Source: Acidocella aminolytica 101 = DSM 11237 (GTDB lineage Bacteria > Pseudomonadota > Alphaproteobacteria > Acetobacterales > Acetobacteraceae). Taken from it: 64,000 bases of DNA. The notes below the pieces were generated by a model, which saw nothing but the letters and a program-made list of their open reading frames with translations, was not told where the DNA came from and made no database searches. The stretch covers positions 1 to 64,000 of the forward strand of contig NZ_FQVJ01000003.1 of assembly GCF_900129125.1 (NCBI RefSeq). The letters are read 5' to 3'. The translations under genes and the position numbers were made by a program. Shown in pieces: positions 44,601 through 53,358 of the stretch. The first letter of the stretch is position 1. Each line of letters begins with the position of its first letter.

Positions 44601-46166
44601 TCCACCCCTGGTGTCACACTGATCTCCCCGCCGCCGCATCACGATATCTACTCCATCGAGGATCTGGCGCAGCTCATCTATGACCTCAAGCAGATCAACC
44701 CGCGCGCCACGGTGTGCGTGAAGTTGGTGGCGCGCTCTGGCATCGGCACCATCGCGGCGGGCGTCGCCAAGGCGAAGGCTGATGCGATCCTGATCTCCGG
44801 CCATGTCGGCGGCACCGGAGCGTCGCCGCAAAGTTCGGTGAAATATGCGGGCATGCCATGGGAGATGGGGCTTACCGAATCGCATCAGGTGCTCATGCTC
44901 AATCGCCTGCGTCATCAGGTGGTGTTGCGGACCGATGGCGGTTTGAAGACCGGCCGTGACGTCGTCATCGCGGCCATGCTGGGCGCTGAGGAATTCGGCA
45001 TCGGTACCGCGTCCCTGGTTGCCATGGGTTGCATCATGGTCCGACAATGCCACTCCAACACTTGCCCGGTGGGCGTGTGCACGCAGGATGAAGCGCTGCG
45101 CCAGAAGTTTGACGGTACACCGGAGAAGGTGATCAACCTGTTCTCCTTCGTGGCTGAGGAAGTGCGTGAAATCCTCGCTTCCCTGGGCTTCCGCTCGCTC
45201 AACGAGGTTATCGGCCGCACTGATCTGCTGCATCAGGTGTCTCGCGGCGCGGATTATCTTGACGATCTTGATCTCAACCCACTTCTCGCCCAGGCCGACC
45301 CTGGCCCCTATGCTCGCTATTGCACCCGTGATGGCCGTAACGAGGTTCCCGAAACCCTGGACGCGCAAATGATTGAAGATGCCGATCCCTTTTTCAAGAA
45401 CGGCGAGCGCATGCAGTTGCAGTACAATGTCCGCAACACGCACCGCGCCATCGGGACCAAGTTCAGCTCGCAGATCGTGGCGAAATACCGCAAGGTGAAG
45501 CTGCAGCCGGACCATGTCACCGTGCGCCTGCGCGGTTCCGCGGGCCAGTCGCTCGGTGCCTTTGCCGTGAACGGGCTGAAGCTCGAAGTTTTTGGCGATG
45601 CCAACGACTATGTGGGCAAAGGGCTGTCAGGCGGCACCATCGTGGTGCGCACCGCGCCGTCTTCGAAGCTCAAAACCAACGAGAACGCGATCATCGGCAA
45701 CACAGTGCTGTACGGCGCCACCTCCGGCGCCCTGTTTGCAGCCGGTTTGGCCGGTGAGCGCTTCGCTGTCCGTAATTCCGGAGCGGTCGCAGTGGTTGAA
45801 GGTATCGGCTCCAACGGCTGCGAATATATGACTGGCGGTACGGTGGTTGTTCTGGGTGAAGTTGGCGACAATTTCGGCGCGGGCTTCACTGGCGGCATGG
45901 CTTTTGTGTACGACCGCGCACAGAAGTTCGAGATGCGGATGAACAAGGAAACTCTGTATTGGCAGCGCGTCAACTCGGCCTATTGGGCGGGGGTGCTGCG
46001 TAATCTGGTTGAACGCCACGTGGCCGAGACGGAAAGCGTTTACGCTGCCACGCTGCTGAATGACTGGGAACGCGAAGCTCCGCATTTCTGGCAGGTCGTG
46101 CCGAAGGAATACATGAAGTACCTAGCCGTGCCGCTGGACGACGCGGTGGAAGCACAATCAGCCTAA
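41631..46166 (+). CDS. gltB: glutamate synthase large subunit
   Basis: This 1511-residue alpha subunit makes two glutamates from glutamine and 2-oxoglutarate. It has a propeptide of 33 residues before the catalytic Cys34 in DSCGVGLVA. An N-terminal type II glutamine amidotransferase domain (to about 430), a central domain and the FMN/synthase domain with GHVGGTGASPQSSVKYAGMP follow. The 3Fe-4S cysteines are in CIMVRQCHSNTCPVGVC, and a C-terminal GxGxG helix comes last. Full length for the family. A strong terminator follows. Confidence 0.97.
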   Translation: MMNNETAPEFLSAWDANTQALRDTYSRDQEHDSCGVGLVAALDGKRRRDVVQAGIDALKAVWHRGAVDADGKTGDGAGIHIEIPQDFFAEEVKRGGDRLREGPIAVGMVFLPKTDLSAQERCRQIVETEILNFGYRIYGWRQVPINVDCIGEKANATRPEIEQIMLWNARGISEDEFERELYIIRRKIEKAAIEAQVGELYLCSLSCRSIVYKGMFLAESLTEFYPDLLDERFVSRFAIYHQRYSTNTFPTWKLAQPFRMLAHNGEINTVAGNINWMQSHETRLGAEGLDEFLDYVKPVVQASGSDTAALDNVFELLVRAGRDAPMAKALMIPPSIANDATMPQAHKDLFLYCNAVMEPWDGPAAVAATDGRFVIAGLDRNGLRPLRYTITKHKMLVVGSETGMVKFEEEDIVEKGAVGPGQTIAVDLDEAKFYHDGEVKDMLAARQDFAAWTKRITVIDHIVKTDAPEPVRFDVEALRRHQLAVGFSLEDMELILHPMVEGSQEATGSMGDDTPIAVLSDRYRGLHHYFRQSFSQVTNPAIDSLRETRVMSLKTRLGNLGNVLDENEEQCDLLQLESPVLSTAEFEAMRRTMGASACVVDATFKVTNGEGGLRRAIERIRREAEEGVRAGCTHVILTDEAMSPERAPIPMILATGAVHTHLVRQSLRTFTSLNVRSSECLDVHYFAVLVGVGATTVNAYLAQESIADRHARGLFGNLSLKDCVARYKKAVDKGLLKVMSKLGISVISSYRGGYNFEAIGLSRALVGEFFPGMPSRISGIGLPGIAHKVLELHQKAWDGNAVPLDVGGLYRLRRSGEAHAFDNNAIHLLQTAVGTGSYKMFKKYSEMVRKQKPIALRDLLDFRTKGLEPISVDEVESITSIRKRLLAPGISLGALSPEAHETLSIAMNRIGARSDSGEGGEDPARSEPRPNGDNASSAIKQIASGRFGVTAEYLNDCKEIEIKVAQGAKPGEGGQLPGFKVTELIAKLRHSTPGVTLISPPPHHDIYSIEDLAQLIYDLKQINPRATVCVKLVARSGIGTIAAGVAKAKADAILISGHVGGTGASPQSSVKYAGMPWEMGLTESHQVLMLNRLRHQVVLRTDGGLKTGRDVVIAAMLGAEEFGIGTASLVAMGCIMVRQCHSNTCPVGVCTQDEALRQKFDGTPEKVINLFSFVAEEVREILASLGFRSLNEVIGRTDLLHQVSRGADYLDDLDLNPLLAQADPGPYARYCTRDGRNEVPETLDAQMIEDADPFFKNGERMQLQYNVRNTHRAIGTKFSSQIVAKYRKVKLQPDHVTVRLRGSAGQSLGAFAVNGLKLEVFGDANDYVGKGLSGGTIVVRTAPSSKLKTNENAIIGNTVLYGATSGALFAAGLAGERFAVRNSGAVAVVEGIGSNGCEYMTGGTVVVLGEVGDNFGAGFTGGMAFVYDRAQKFEMRMNKETLYWQRVNSAYWAGVLRNLVERHVAETESVYAATLLNDWEREAPHFWQVVPKEYMKYLAVPLDDAVEAQSA

Positions 46167-46175
46167 TCCTAACCG

Positions 46176-46205
46176 CCCCTGGGTTCACAAACCCAGGGGT
46201 AAATT
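46176..46205 (+). terminator. intrinsic terminator after gltB
   Basis: CCCCTGGGTT and AACCCAGGGG form a perfect 10-bp stem with a CACA loop, followed by TAAATTTTT. It lies 10 bp after the gltB stop. Confidence 0.93.
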
Positions 46206-46313
46206 TTTGTGCTGCTTTTCGTAAAGTTTCGCGGGTGGCTTTACAGAACGCGTGGCTGCCCGCAAAAATGCAGTATCTTTTTGCCGCCATTTTTGAATGT
46301 CATAATCACGGCC

Positions 46314-46982
46314 ATGCGAATCCTCTATCATCTGCCGCTTTCCCCCTATGCGCGCAAAGTCCGCTTGGTCCTTGCCGAAAAGCGACTTCCTTTCGAATTA
46401 CGAATAGAAAGAATCTGGGACCGTCAGGATAGCTATCTTGAGCTGAACCCCGCCTGCACCGTTCCCACCCTGATCGAGGATAATGGTCTCGTCATTCCCG
46501 ATTCGCGGGTCATCTGCGAATATCTGGAGGAATCCTACCCCGACACCTCGCTGCTCAGCCGCGCTCAGCCGGAGCGTGTGGAGACACGCCGCCTCGTCGC
46601 CTGGTTCGATGAGAAATTTTACAATGAGGTCGTGCGTAACCTGTATTGGGAAAAGACGCTGAAGCAATCCTTCCGGCTTGGCTCCCCGGATGGCAACGCT
46701 TTGCGCGCTGGTTATGCCAATCTCAAACAGCATCTGCTTTATATCGGTTGGCTGGCGGAACATCGCCGTTGGCTGGCGGGTTCCACGCTTTCAGTCGCGG
46801 ATTTCACCGCCGCAGCCATGCTCTCCACGCTGGATTTCATGGGCGATGTCGACTGGTCCGTCTCTCCCGCCGCCAAGGACTGGTACGCCCGGATCAAGTC
46901 CCGCCCCTGCTTCCGCGCAATTCTCGCTGACCGCGTTAATGGCATGACTCCGCCGCCGCACTACACCGATCTTGATTTTTAA
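46314..46982 (+). CDS. glutathione S-transferase-like protein
   Basis: This 222-residue protein has a thioredoxin-like N-terminal domain starting MRILYHLPLSPYARKVRLVL and an all-helical C-terminal domain. The Ser in LPLSPYARK could be the catalytic serine. The cis-Pro motif CTVPTLIEDNGLVIPDSRVI includes the ED-x(n)-SRVI gamma-Glu contact. The frame runs to 46209 upstream, but ATG 46314 gives the standard GST start. The exact substrate is unknown; it may detoxify electrophiles. Cytoplasmic. Confidence 0.88.
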   Translation: MRILYHLPLSPYARKVRLVLAEKRLPFELRIERIWDRQDSYLELNPACTVPTLIEDNGLVIPDSRVICEYLEESYPDTSLLSRAQPERVETRRLVAWFDEKFYNEVVRNLYWEKTLKQSFRLGSPDGNALRAGYANLKQHLLYIGWLAEHRRWLAGSTLSVADFTAAAMLSTLDFMGDVDWSVSPAAKDWYARIKSRPCFRAILADRVNGMTPPPHYTDLDF

Positions 46983-46995
46983 TAGGCTGCCGTAA

Positions 46996-48402
46996 ATGAG
47001 CCTGATCCACGCCCTGCAATCTGCGCTTGGTGAAAACGCGGTGCTCACCCAACAAGCTGACCGCGCCCGTTATGAGCAAGATTGGCGAGGTCTGGTGAAC
47101 AACCCGTCTCTGGCCGTGATTTTGCCAAAAACCACTGCCCAGGTGGCCGAGGCCGTGAAGCTGTGTGCCGCCCATGGCGCGCGCATCGTCCCGCAAGGGG
47201 GCAATACCGGCTTGGTGGCTGGTGCGGTGCCAATCTTAGGACCGGATCAGGTCATTCTCTCGTTTTCCCGACTGCGCGCGGTACGGGATGTCGATCTGCT
47301 GTCAGACACCATAACCGTTGAGGCCGGGCTAACCCTCGCCACCGTTCAGCAAGAGGCTGTGAAAGCGAACCGTTTTTTCCCCGTTAGCCTCGCCGCTGAG
47401 GGCACGGCTGAAATCGGAGGTGTCATCTCCACCAATGCAGGTGGGCTGCAAGTCCTCTCTTACGGCAACATGCGCGCCCAGGTGCTGGGGCTGGAGGTCG
47501 TGCTGGCAGACGGCACCATCTGGCATGGGCTTTCCGGCTTGCGGAAGGACAATACCGGCTACGATCTCAAGCAGCTTTTCATCGGCTCGGAGGGCACTCT
47601 GGGACTCGTCACCGCCGCCACGCTGCGTCTCTACCCGCCCGTTGCCACTCGGGCTTCAGCGCTTGTGGGCATCGAAAATATTGAACAAGGGCTTGGGATT
47701 TTCACGTCCATACGGCACGCGGCAGGTAATGCGCTCACGCTTTGCGAGTTCTGCACCCAGCCCGCTTTGTCCCTGGGCGCAGCCCATACCCCCAATGGCC
47801 GTTTGCCCTTTATCGCCCCCGCCTATCTGCTGCTGGAAATCTCCGCCCTGGAAGGTGCCCGCGACCCACGGGAAATGCTCGAAACCGTACTGATGGAGGC
47901 TTTGGAGAAGGGCAGGGTGCTGGACGCAGCCATAGCCCAATCGGAGCGTGAGCGGCTGGATTTCCTGGCCCTACGCGAGGCTATTTCCGAAGGAGAGTTA
48001 CGTGAAGGCGGTGCGGTCAAGCACGACATCGCTGTTTCCCTCAGCCGTCTTCCCGCCTTGGTGCGCGCGGTTGAGGATCTGGTGGCCCGCACATACCCCA
48101 GCCTCCGGCCCAACATCTTTGGCCATGTGGGGGACGGCAATCTTCATGTGAACATCCGCCCGCCTGCGGGCCAGACCATGGCAGACATCGCAAACCACAA
48201 AGCCGCGATCACCCGTGATGTCGAATCACTCGCAATATCGATGCAAGGCAGCTTCTCTGCCGAACATGGCATCGGCCAGCTTCGCCTGCTTGGCATGGCC
48301 GCGCACAAGTCCCAGACTGACCTTGCTTTGATGCGCGCGGTCAAGCAAGCGCTTGACCCTGAAGGCCGCCTTAACCCAGGCAAAACCATCCCGGAGTCGT
48401 GA
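46996..48402 (+). CDS. FAD-linked 2-hydroxyacid oxidase/dehydrogenase
   Basis: This 468-residue protein has the FAD-binding type 4 (PCMH) domain with PQGGNTGLVAGAVPIL and GTAEIGGVISTNAGG. The C-terminal oxidase domain shows HVGDGNLHVNI and FSAEHGIGQLRLLGM. Together these are the marks of D-lactate, glycolate (GlcD) or D-2-hydroxyglutarate dehydrogenases. It could pass electrons to the quinone pool. Which hydroxyacid is used cannot be read from sequence. It shares one base with the next gene, so the pair is translationally coupled. Confidence 0.88.
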   Translation: MSLIHALQSALGENAVLTQQADRARYEQDWRGLVNNPSLAVILPKTTAQVAEAVKLCAAHGARIVPQGGNTGLVAGAVPILGPDQVILSFSRLRAVRDVDLLSDTITVEAGLTLATVQQEAVKANRFFPVSLAAEGTAEIGGVISTNAGGLQVLSYGNMRAQVLGLEVVLADGTIWHGLSGLRKDNTGYDLKQLFIGSEGTLGLVTAATLRLYPPVATRASALVGIENIEQGLGIFTSIRHAAGNALTLCEFCTQPALSLGAAHTPNGRLPFIAPAYLLLEISALEGARDPREMLETVLMEALEKGRVLDAAIAQSERERLDFLALREAISEGELREGGAVKHDIAVSLSRLPALVRAVEDLVARTYPSLRPNIFGHVGDGNLHVNIRPPAGQTMADIANHKAAITRDVESLAISMQGSFSAEHGIGQLRLLGMAAHKSQTDLALMRAVKQALDPEGRLNPGKTIPES

Positions 48403-48818
48403 TGAAGCTCACAGATTTTCCCGTTCATGCGTATGACAAGTTGCGCTATGGCGACACGGACCGGCAGGGCCATATCAATAACGCCGTGTTCGGTACGTTT
48501 CTGGAAACCGGCCGTTGCGAGCTTCTGGAAAATGGTTTTGGCGCTAGCTGGCGGAAGGCTGGCAGTTCCATCGTCATCGTCAGGCAAGAGCTGGATTTCA
48601 TCGCTGAAATTCTCTGGCCCGGCCGGGTTGAGATCGGCACTGCCGTTCTGAAACTAGGCAACAGCTCCATCCGGCTGGAGCAAGCCGTTTTCCAGGGTGA
48701 AACGCTCGTAGCCAAGGCAGAAACCGTACTGGTGCATCTGGGGCTCGACAAACGCCCAGCCCCCCTGCCAGATGCTGCTCGCACGGTGCTTATCCGGCTG
48801 ACCCGTCCTTGCGCATAA
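48402..48818 (+). CDS. acyl-CoA thioesterase, 4HBT/YbgC-like
   Basis: This hot-dog fold protein has 138 residues from ATG 48402 and the YDKLRYGDTDRQGHINNAVF motif. This corresponds to the YbgC-type active-site loop (Asp in DTD). It hydrolyses short acyl-CoAs; the physiological substrate is unknown. It overlaps the stop of the FAD-linked oxidase. Its 3' end overlaps the convergent GNAT gene by 29 bp. Confidence 0.85.
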   Translation: MKLTDFPVHAYDKLRYGDTDRQGHINNAVFGTFLETGRCELLENGFGASWRKAGSSIVIVRQELDFIAEILWPGRVEIGTAVLKLGNSSIRLEQAVFQGETLVAKAETVLVHLGLDKRPAPLPDAARTVLIRLTRPCA

Positions 48819-49221
48819 ACAAATGCGGAATTCCCGCATCCAGAAATTTCGGCCCTTCCGCCGCATAGCCGAGCTTTTCGTAAAACCCGACAGCATGTGT
48901 TTGTGCATCCAGCACAAATACATCGCCAGCGCACGCTGCTTCGATGCCTCGCATCAGTGCCACGCCAATCCCGTGCCCGCGGAACCCCGCCGCAACCGCC
49001 ACCCGGCCAATTTTCCAAATGCCCGGGGTTTTTTCCACCGCCCGCGCGGTACCGGCGGGTGAGCCATTCCATATGGCCAGAAGATGCAAGGCACCGGCAT
49101 CCAGCGCGTCCATTTCCTCCTCCGCCGGCACTTTCTGCTCATCCACAAACACGGCCATGCGGATGGCAAAACAGGCAGTCAGTTCAGGCGAGCCATGCAC
49201 GGCGCGGATCAACGTGATCAT
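48790..49221 (-). CDS. GNAT-family N-acetyltransferase
   Basis: This 143-residue GNAT protein starts MITLIRAVHGSPELTACFAI, followed by RMAVFVDEQKVPAEEEMDAL. It has the acetyl-CoA loop VAAGFRGHGIGVALM and ends GYAAEGPKFLDAGIPHLFM. The pattern matches the ElaA-like/GNAT group. It is the last gene of a leftward unit bamE-PhoX-GNAT, spaced by 2-3 bp. The substrate is unknown. Confidence 0.88.
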   Translation of the reverse strand: MITLIRAVHGSPELTACFAIRMAVFVDEQKVPAEEEMDALDAGALHLLAIWNGSPAGTARAVEKTPGIWKIGRVAVAAGFRGHGIGVALMRGIEAACAGDVFVLDAQTHAVGFYEKLGYAAEGPKFLDAGIPHLFMRKDGSAG

Positions 49222-49223
49222 GA

Positions 49224-50777
49224 TTATGTCGTGAGGCTGATAATCGTGGTCTGCGGCGGCATGTCTGGCCGTAAGGTCGGCCAGCGCGTCGCGGGATTGG
49301 CAAAGCTCGCCTCTGGTGTTGCGCCAGGGTGCCGCACCGCCCCAAAGGCGGTTTTGGTGTTGGCATCAAACGCTGCGCCACCCGCGGCAGCCCCAATCGG
49401 CGCGAGATACGCATAAGCCAACGCGCCTTGCGCCGGGCCGCTGGTCTGCATCATGAACAATCCGTCCGCCGTCTTCGTGGTGTCGCCATGCTGGTCGGTG
49501 CCGATCCAAAGATTGCCAGCGGGATCGATCGCCAGCCTGCGCGGCTTGCGCAGCCAAGCCTGGCTGCCGGGGCCATATTGCGTGCCCCGCGCCGTGACTG
49601 GGTCTCCCGCAATCAGCACCAGACTGGCCGGAAAATGCTCCGCCGCAGGGTCACTGCCGGGCAGGGTGAATTGCACCACATGCCCGTCATCACTCCCCGT
49701 GCGGGGGTTCAACGTATCCGTGACCGTGCGGGCGGCATTGCCGCCGCAGGCCAAGTAAAGCTTACCGCCATCTTCACTCAGCGCCAGCCCGCCCGGCGCG
49801 TCGAATATCTCGCCCCCAACCGTTACCCCAGTATTTTCCAGTCCTACAAGGCTAGGCACATCGTTTGATAGCGAGACCCAATCAATCCCATCACCGCCAA
49901 GAACCGCTACGGAAATAGTGCCAGAATCTAGAGCGGTACCGTCCGCGACAAAGCGAAACATCATGCCCGCCTTGCTATCCTGGGTAAAGAACACCACTGC
50001 CCTGCCGTCCTTTGTGGTGGTGGCCAGCACATCGGCGCGGGCAATGCGCCCTAGCGCGGTGTGCTTCACGGGGATGGAAAGCGGATCCAGCGGGTCGAAC
50101 TCCACCACCCAGCCAAAGCGGGAAGCGTTTTCCGGGGCGCTGTAGCCAAACTCCAGATCGGCAAGGCGCGCAAGCCAGTGCGACGCATCACCCTCCGCCA
50201 GCAACACGCTGCCCCACGGGGTAGGGCTGCCGCCATTCACCGCCAGCACACCCTGCACGGTACTGCCCACCTGGCCGACCGCTGGACCGGAGAGCTGGCA
50301 GAGCGTGCCGTCAGACAAGCGGCGTGTCTGGTAACCGCCCACCACGGTAACCCAGCGTCCTGAGAGATACTGCAAATTTACCACAGTCACGCCCTGCTCG
50401 CGCCCGGCCACGGCGGCATTATCGGTTCCAGCGGGAAACAACATGCGCGCGGGGGCGGTGGGGTTGGCGGTTACAAGCACGAGACGCGGAATCCCATCTT
50501 GCGCTTGAGGCGGAGACAAAAGCGCGGCGATCACCGCGTCGTAGGGAAATTGATTGCTGGCCTGGCTGACTGTCAGCGCGTTGGGGGTAAAGGGCGGTGC
50601 ATTGGGCTGCAACAGCCCGCCCCAGCGGGCGATAACGCGCCGGGAAAACCCGGCACCGATTTTGTCGTCCAACGCGGGTTTCTGAATATTGCTTGGCCCA
50701 GCATATACGGACTGCGCCTTGGCCCCACCCGCCGTTAAAGCGGCCAGACCGCTAAGCAGGAGAGGGCGGCGGCGCAT
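49224..50777 (-). CDS. PhoX-family phosphatase with Tat-like signal
   Basis: This 517-residue protein has an N-terminal MRRRPLLLSGLAALTAGGAK ending in AKA, a Tat-type export signal with twin arginine. The body has PhoX/DUF839 segments: SRFGWVVEFDPLDPLSIPVK, FTQDSKAGMMFRFVAD and PRRLAIDPAGNLWIGTDQHG. PhoX proteins are calcium/iron-dependent periplasmic alkaline phosphatases, and this beta-propeller type is expected to release phosphate from organic phosphoesters. Encoded 3 bp after bamE. A Pho box was not identified. Confidence 0.88.
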   Translation of the reverse strand: MRRRPLLLSGLAALTAGGAKAQSVYAGPSNIQKPALDDKIGAGFSRRVIARWGGLLQPNAPPFTPNALTVSQASNQFPYDAVIAALLSPPQAQDGIPRLVLVTANPTAPARMLFPAGTDNAAVAGREQGVTVVNLQYLSGRWVTVVGGYQTRRLSDGTLCQLSGPAVGQVGSTVQGVLAVNGGSPTPWGSVLLAEGDASHWLARLADLEFGYSAPENASRFGWVVEFDPLDPLSIPVKHTALGRIARADVLATTTKDGRAVVFFTQDSKAGMMFRFVADGTALDSGTISVAVLGGDGIDWVSLSNDVPSLVGLENTGVTVGGEIFDAPGGLALSEDGGKLYLACGGNAARTVTDTLNPRTGSDDGHVVQFTLPGSDPAAEHFPASLVLIAGDPVTARGTQYGPGSQAWLRKPRRLAIDPAGNLWIGTDQHGDTTKTADGLFMMQTSGPAQGALAYAYLAPIGAAAGGAAFDANTKTAFGAVRHPGATPEASFANPATRWPTLRPDMPPQTTIISLTT

Positions 50778-50780
50778 GGT

Positions 50781-51302
50781 TCAGAACCCGCTACCGCTGC
50801 CGCCGCTGCCGATATTGCCGCTGGTGCCGCCCAGCGCGCTATTATTGCCGGTGACGCCCAGCGGGTTATAGCTGCCCACGCCGCCAATAAGCTGCTGGAA
50901 GAACCCGGCTGTCCCACCCGGCACCGGTGTCTCTTTGCCGTCCATCTTTACGGGCAGGGCGTTGGCCAGCGTATTCTCGGTATAAGACTTATAGGTGCCG
51001 TTGCTGTTAAAGCTCACCACAACCACGTCCTGGCTGCTCACCCCTTCCGTCCGGGCAATGCGCATCCTCGTGACCTGGGCGACATAAACCCAGTTATTCG
51101 GGTTGAACTGCTCCACAAAGGTCGGCGGGCCAAGCAAAGACTGCACGTCAGCCTGTTGCGAAACGCCGGGGGTCAGCTGCTTCAATTCGCTGGCAGTCAC
51201 GGCGATGCCGCGATAATGCGGCGAGTCCGAGAATACGGCGCAGCCGGGCAAGGCCAAAATGGCACAGAACAGCAGGCTTTTGGGCAGCTTGGTCAGGCGC
51301 AC
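50781..51302 (-). CDS. bamE: outer-membrane assembly lipoprotein BamE (SmpA/OmlA)
   Basis: This 173-residue lipoprotein has the signal MRLTKLPKSLLFCAILALPG with the lipid-acceptor Cys in LPGC. The BamE domain follows, with TPGVSQQADVQSLLGPPTFV and NNWVYVAQ. BamE is part of the beta-barrel assembly machine. The C-terminus has a Gly/Ser-rich tail of about 40 residues not usual in E. coli BamE. It heads a leftward unit with the PhoX-like gene and a GNAT gene, divergent from the DUF177 gene. Confidence 0.88.
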   Translation of the reverse strand: MRLTKLPKSLLFCAILALPGCAVFSDSPHYRGIAVTASELKQLTPGVSQQADVQSLLGPPTFVEQFNPNNWVYVAQVTRMRIARTEGVSSQDVVVVSFNSNGTYKSYTENTLANALPVKMDGKETPVPGGTAGFFQQLIGGVGSYNPLGVTGNNSALGGTSGNIGSGGSGSGF

Positions 51303-51393
51303 GCGTCAATCCTCGGGTTGCAGGCGATCTCTCGCGGGGTTGGGTCTCATGGCAGGGGCTTACGTGTCAATGTGCAAGCTCTATATTGCACGA

Positions 51394-51927
51394 ATGACCG
51401 AAGAATTCAGCCACCCGGTAAAGGCCGGACAAATAAAGACTCAACCGCAGGAATTCCGCCTCGCGGCGAATGAAGCCGAGCGCGACGCCCTGGCTCAACG
51501 CTTCGGCCTAGTTAGCCTGGCCCGGTTGGAAGGGCATTTCAAGCTCAAGCATGAACGCTCTGGCATTATCGGAGCCGAGCTTGCCATGCGCGCGACGCTG
51601 ACCCAAACCTGCGTGGTCACGCTGGAGGCTTTCGATGCCAAAATCCGTGAGGAGACCGTGTTGCGTTTTGTGCCCGGGGCCTTAATGCGTCACGTTCCCG
51701 GCGAAACCGAGGATGAAGAAGATATCACCCCCGAGTCTCTCGATTCGCCGGATGAGATCCCGTATGCGAACGATATTATAGACCTCGGCGCCGCCCTGGC
51801 CGAGCAACTTGCCCTGGCGTTGGACCCATATCCGCGCAAACCCGGCGCCAGCCTGCCCGAAGCCGCTTCGGACAACAGCGCCAACCCCTTTGCCGCGCTG
51901 GGGGCGCGCATTGGCAAGAAGTCATAA
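51394..51927 (+). CDS. yceD: DUF177 (YceD) family protein
   Basis: This 177-residue protein starts MTEEFSHPVKAGQIKTQPQE. It has the family core RLEGHFKLKHERSG then AMRATLTQTCVVTLEAFDA and an acidic central loop. YceD/DUF177 proteins are encoded just before rpmF in many bacteria; here rpmF follows 119 bp downstream. A role in 23S rRNA or ribosome biogenesis has been proposed for relatives. ATG 51394 is chosen over the frame start at 51259, which overlaps bamE. Confidence 0.88.
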   Translation: MTEEFSHPVKAGQIKTQPQEFRLAANEAERDALAQRFGLVSLARLEGHFKLKHERSGIIGAELAMRATLTQTCVVTLEAFDAKIREETVLRFVPGALMRHVPGETEDEEDITPESLDSPDEIPYANDIIDLGAALAEQLALALDPYPRKPGASLPEAASDNSANPFAALGARIGKKS

Positions 51928-52046
51928 TATCTTCGCCTATCACGCTGTTTTATGTCCTAATTGGCAGCTATGACTTGCGATGCACCCCCGGCTCTGCTAC
52001 GCGGCGCCTTCCATTTACTTAGTCTGTTTGTGTAAGGCGTTTTGTC

Positions 52047-52250
52047 ATGGCCGTTCCTAAGAAGAAAACCTCTCCGTCGCGTGCGGGCATGCGCCGGAGC
52101 CATCATGCGCTCACCGCCAACGCGCACGCCGAGTGCTCGAACTGCGGCGAACTGAAGCGCCCCCACCATGTGTGCGCGCATTGCGGCCATTATGACGGCC
52201 GTGAAGTTGTCGGTGCCGGCAAGGAAGCCAAGGGCGTCGTTCGCGTCTAA
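52047..52250 (+). CDS. rpmF: 50S ribosomal protein L32
   Basis: This 67-residue basic protein starts [20 protein letters not shown]. It has the zinc-ribbon cysteine pairs [20 protein letters not shown] (the C+ form of L32). It heads the conserved rpmF-plsX-fabH block, linking ribosome and lipid synthesis. Family-typical length. Confidence 0.97.
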   Translation: MAVPKKKTSPSRAGMRRSHHALTANAHAECSNCGELKRPHHVCAHCGHYDGREVVGAGKEAKGVVRV

Positions 52251-52305
52251 ATCCGCGTTGGCGGCTGGCGCAAAGCGGTGATGAGAAACCCAAAATAGGG
52301 ATGAA

Positions 52306-53358
52306 ATGAGCCAGAGCAGTAAACTGGCAGTGGATGCCATGGGTGGTGACCACGCGCCGGACGCAATTATTGCGGGGCTCAACATTGCCGCGGAACGCCA
52401 GCCGCGTACCTTCTTTCTGGTCTTTGGGGACGAATCTCGTCTCCAGCCGCTCCTGGCTGCTTCCAAGCGGTTGATTGGGCGCTATGAGTTGCGACATTGC
52501 ACGGAAGTCGTCACCGGCGACATGAAGCCGACGGTGGGATTGCGTTTGCGCGACTCCTCAATGCGTCGCGCTATAGACGCCGTCCTCGTGGGGGAGGCCC
52601 AGGGTGTGGTCTCGGCGGGGAATACCGGCGCACTGCTGGCCCTCTCCAAAATTGTCCTTAAAACTCTGAAAGGCATCGACCGCCCAGCGATGGCCGCCAT
52701 CACCCCGTCTGCCAAGGGCGATGTGGTGATGCTCGATCTGGGGCTGAACGTTGTTTACGATGCCCGCAACCTCGTTGAATTCGCCCTCATGGGCACAATC
52801 TTCGCGCGAATCGTACTGGGTTTGCCCGCGCCGAGCTTTGGGCTTCTGAATATTGGTTCCGAGGAAGGTAAGGGCGACGACACGCTGCGCAGCGCCGCCG
52901 CCACCTTGCGTGAAAGCCCCATCGCCCCGCAATTCCATGGTTTTGTGGAAGGTCACGACATTGCCGCCGGTACGGTGGATGTGGTGGTGACAGACGGTTT
53001 CACGGGCAATGTGGCGCTTAAAACCGGCGAAGGCGCGCTCAAGCTGGTTGGGGATCTGCTCCGTCAGGTTTTTTCCGCGGGGCCTTTCGCTAAAATGGGC
53101 TATCTTTTTGCCCGTGGTGCGCTCAAGCGCCTGAAGGAAACATTAGACCCCCGCCGCTATAATGGCGCGGTGCTGCTGGGGTTAAATGGCGTGGTGGTGA
53201 AATCCCATGGTGGTGCGGATGCCGAAGGCTTCGCGCACGCCTTGGATGTTGCGGCCGACATGGTCACGTACGATTTCAACATCAGAATCGCCGAAGCCCT
53301 GACTGAAATGGACCGCGCCATTCTCTCTGAAGATCCGGTGCATCATAGCCATGGCTGA
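52306..53358 (+). CDS. plsX: phosphate acyltransferase PlsX
   Basis: This 350-residue enzyme makes acyl-phosphate from acyl-ACP for phospholipid synthesis. It starts LAVDAMGGDHAPDAIIAGLN and holds GVVSAGNTGALLALSKIVLK, GFVEGHDIAAGTVDVVVTDG and FTGNVALKT. Full length for the family. Its 3' end overlaps the start of fabH by 8 bp. Confidence 0.97.
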   Translation: MSQSSKLAVDAMGGDHAPDAIIAGLNIAAERQPRTFFLVFGDESRLQPLLAASKRLIGRYELRHCTEVVTGDMKPTVGLRLRDSSMRRAIDAVLVGEAQGVVSAGNTGALLALSKIVLKTLKGIDRPAMAAITPSAKGDVVMLDLGLNVVYDARNLVEFALMGTIFARIVLGLPAPSFGLLNIGSEEGKGDDTLRSAAATLRESPIAPQFHGFVEGHDIAAGTVDVVVTDGFTGNVALKTGEGALKLVGDLLRQVFSAGPFAKMGYLFARGALKRLKETLDPRRYNGAVLLGLNGVVVKSHGGADAEGFAHALDVAADMVTYDFNIRIAEALTEMDRAILSEDPVHHSHG

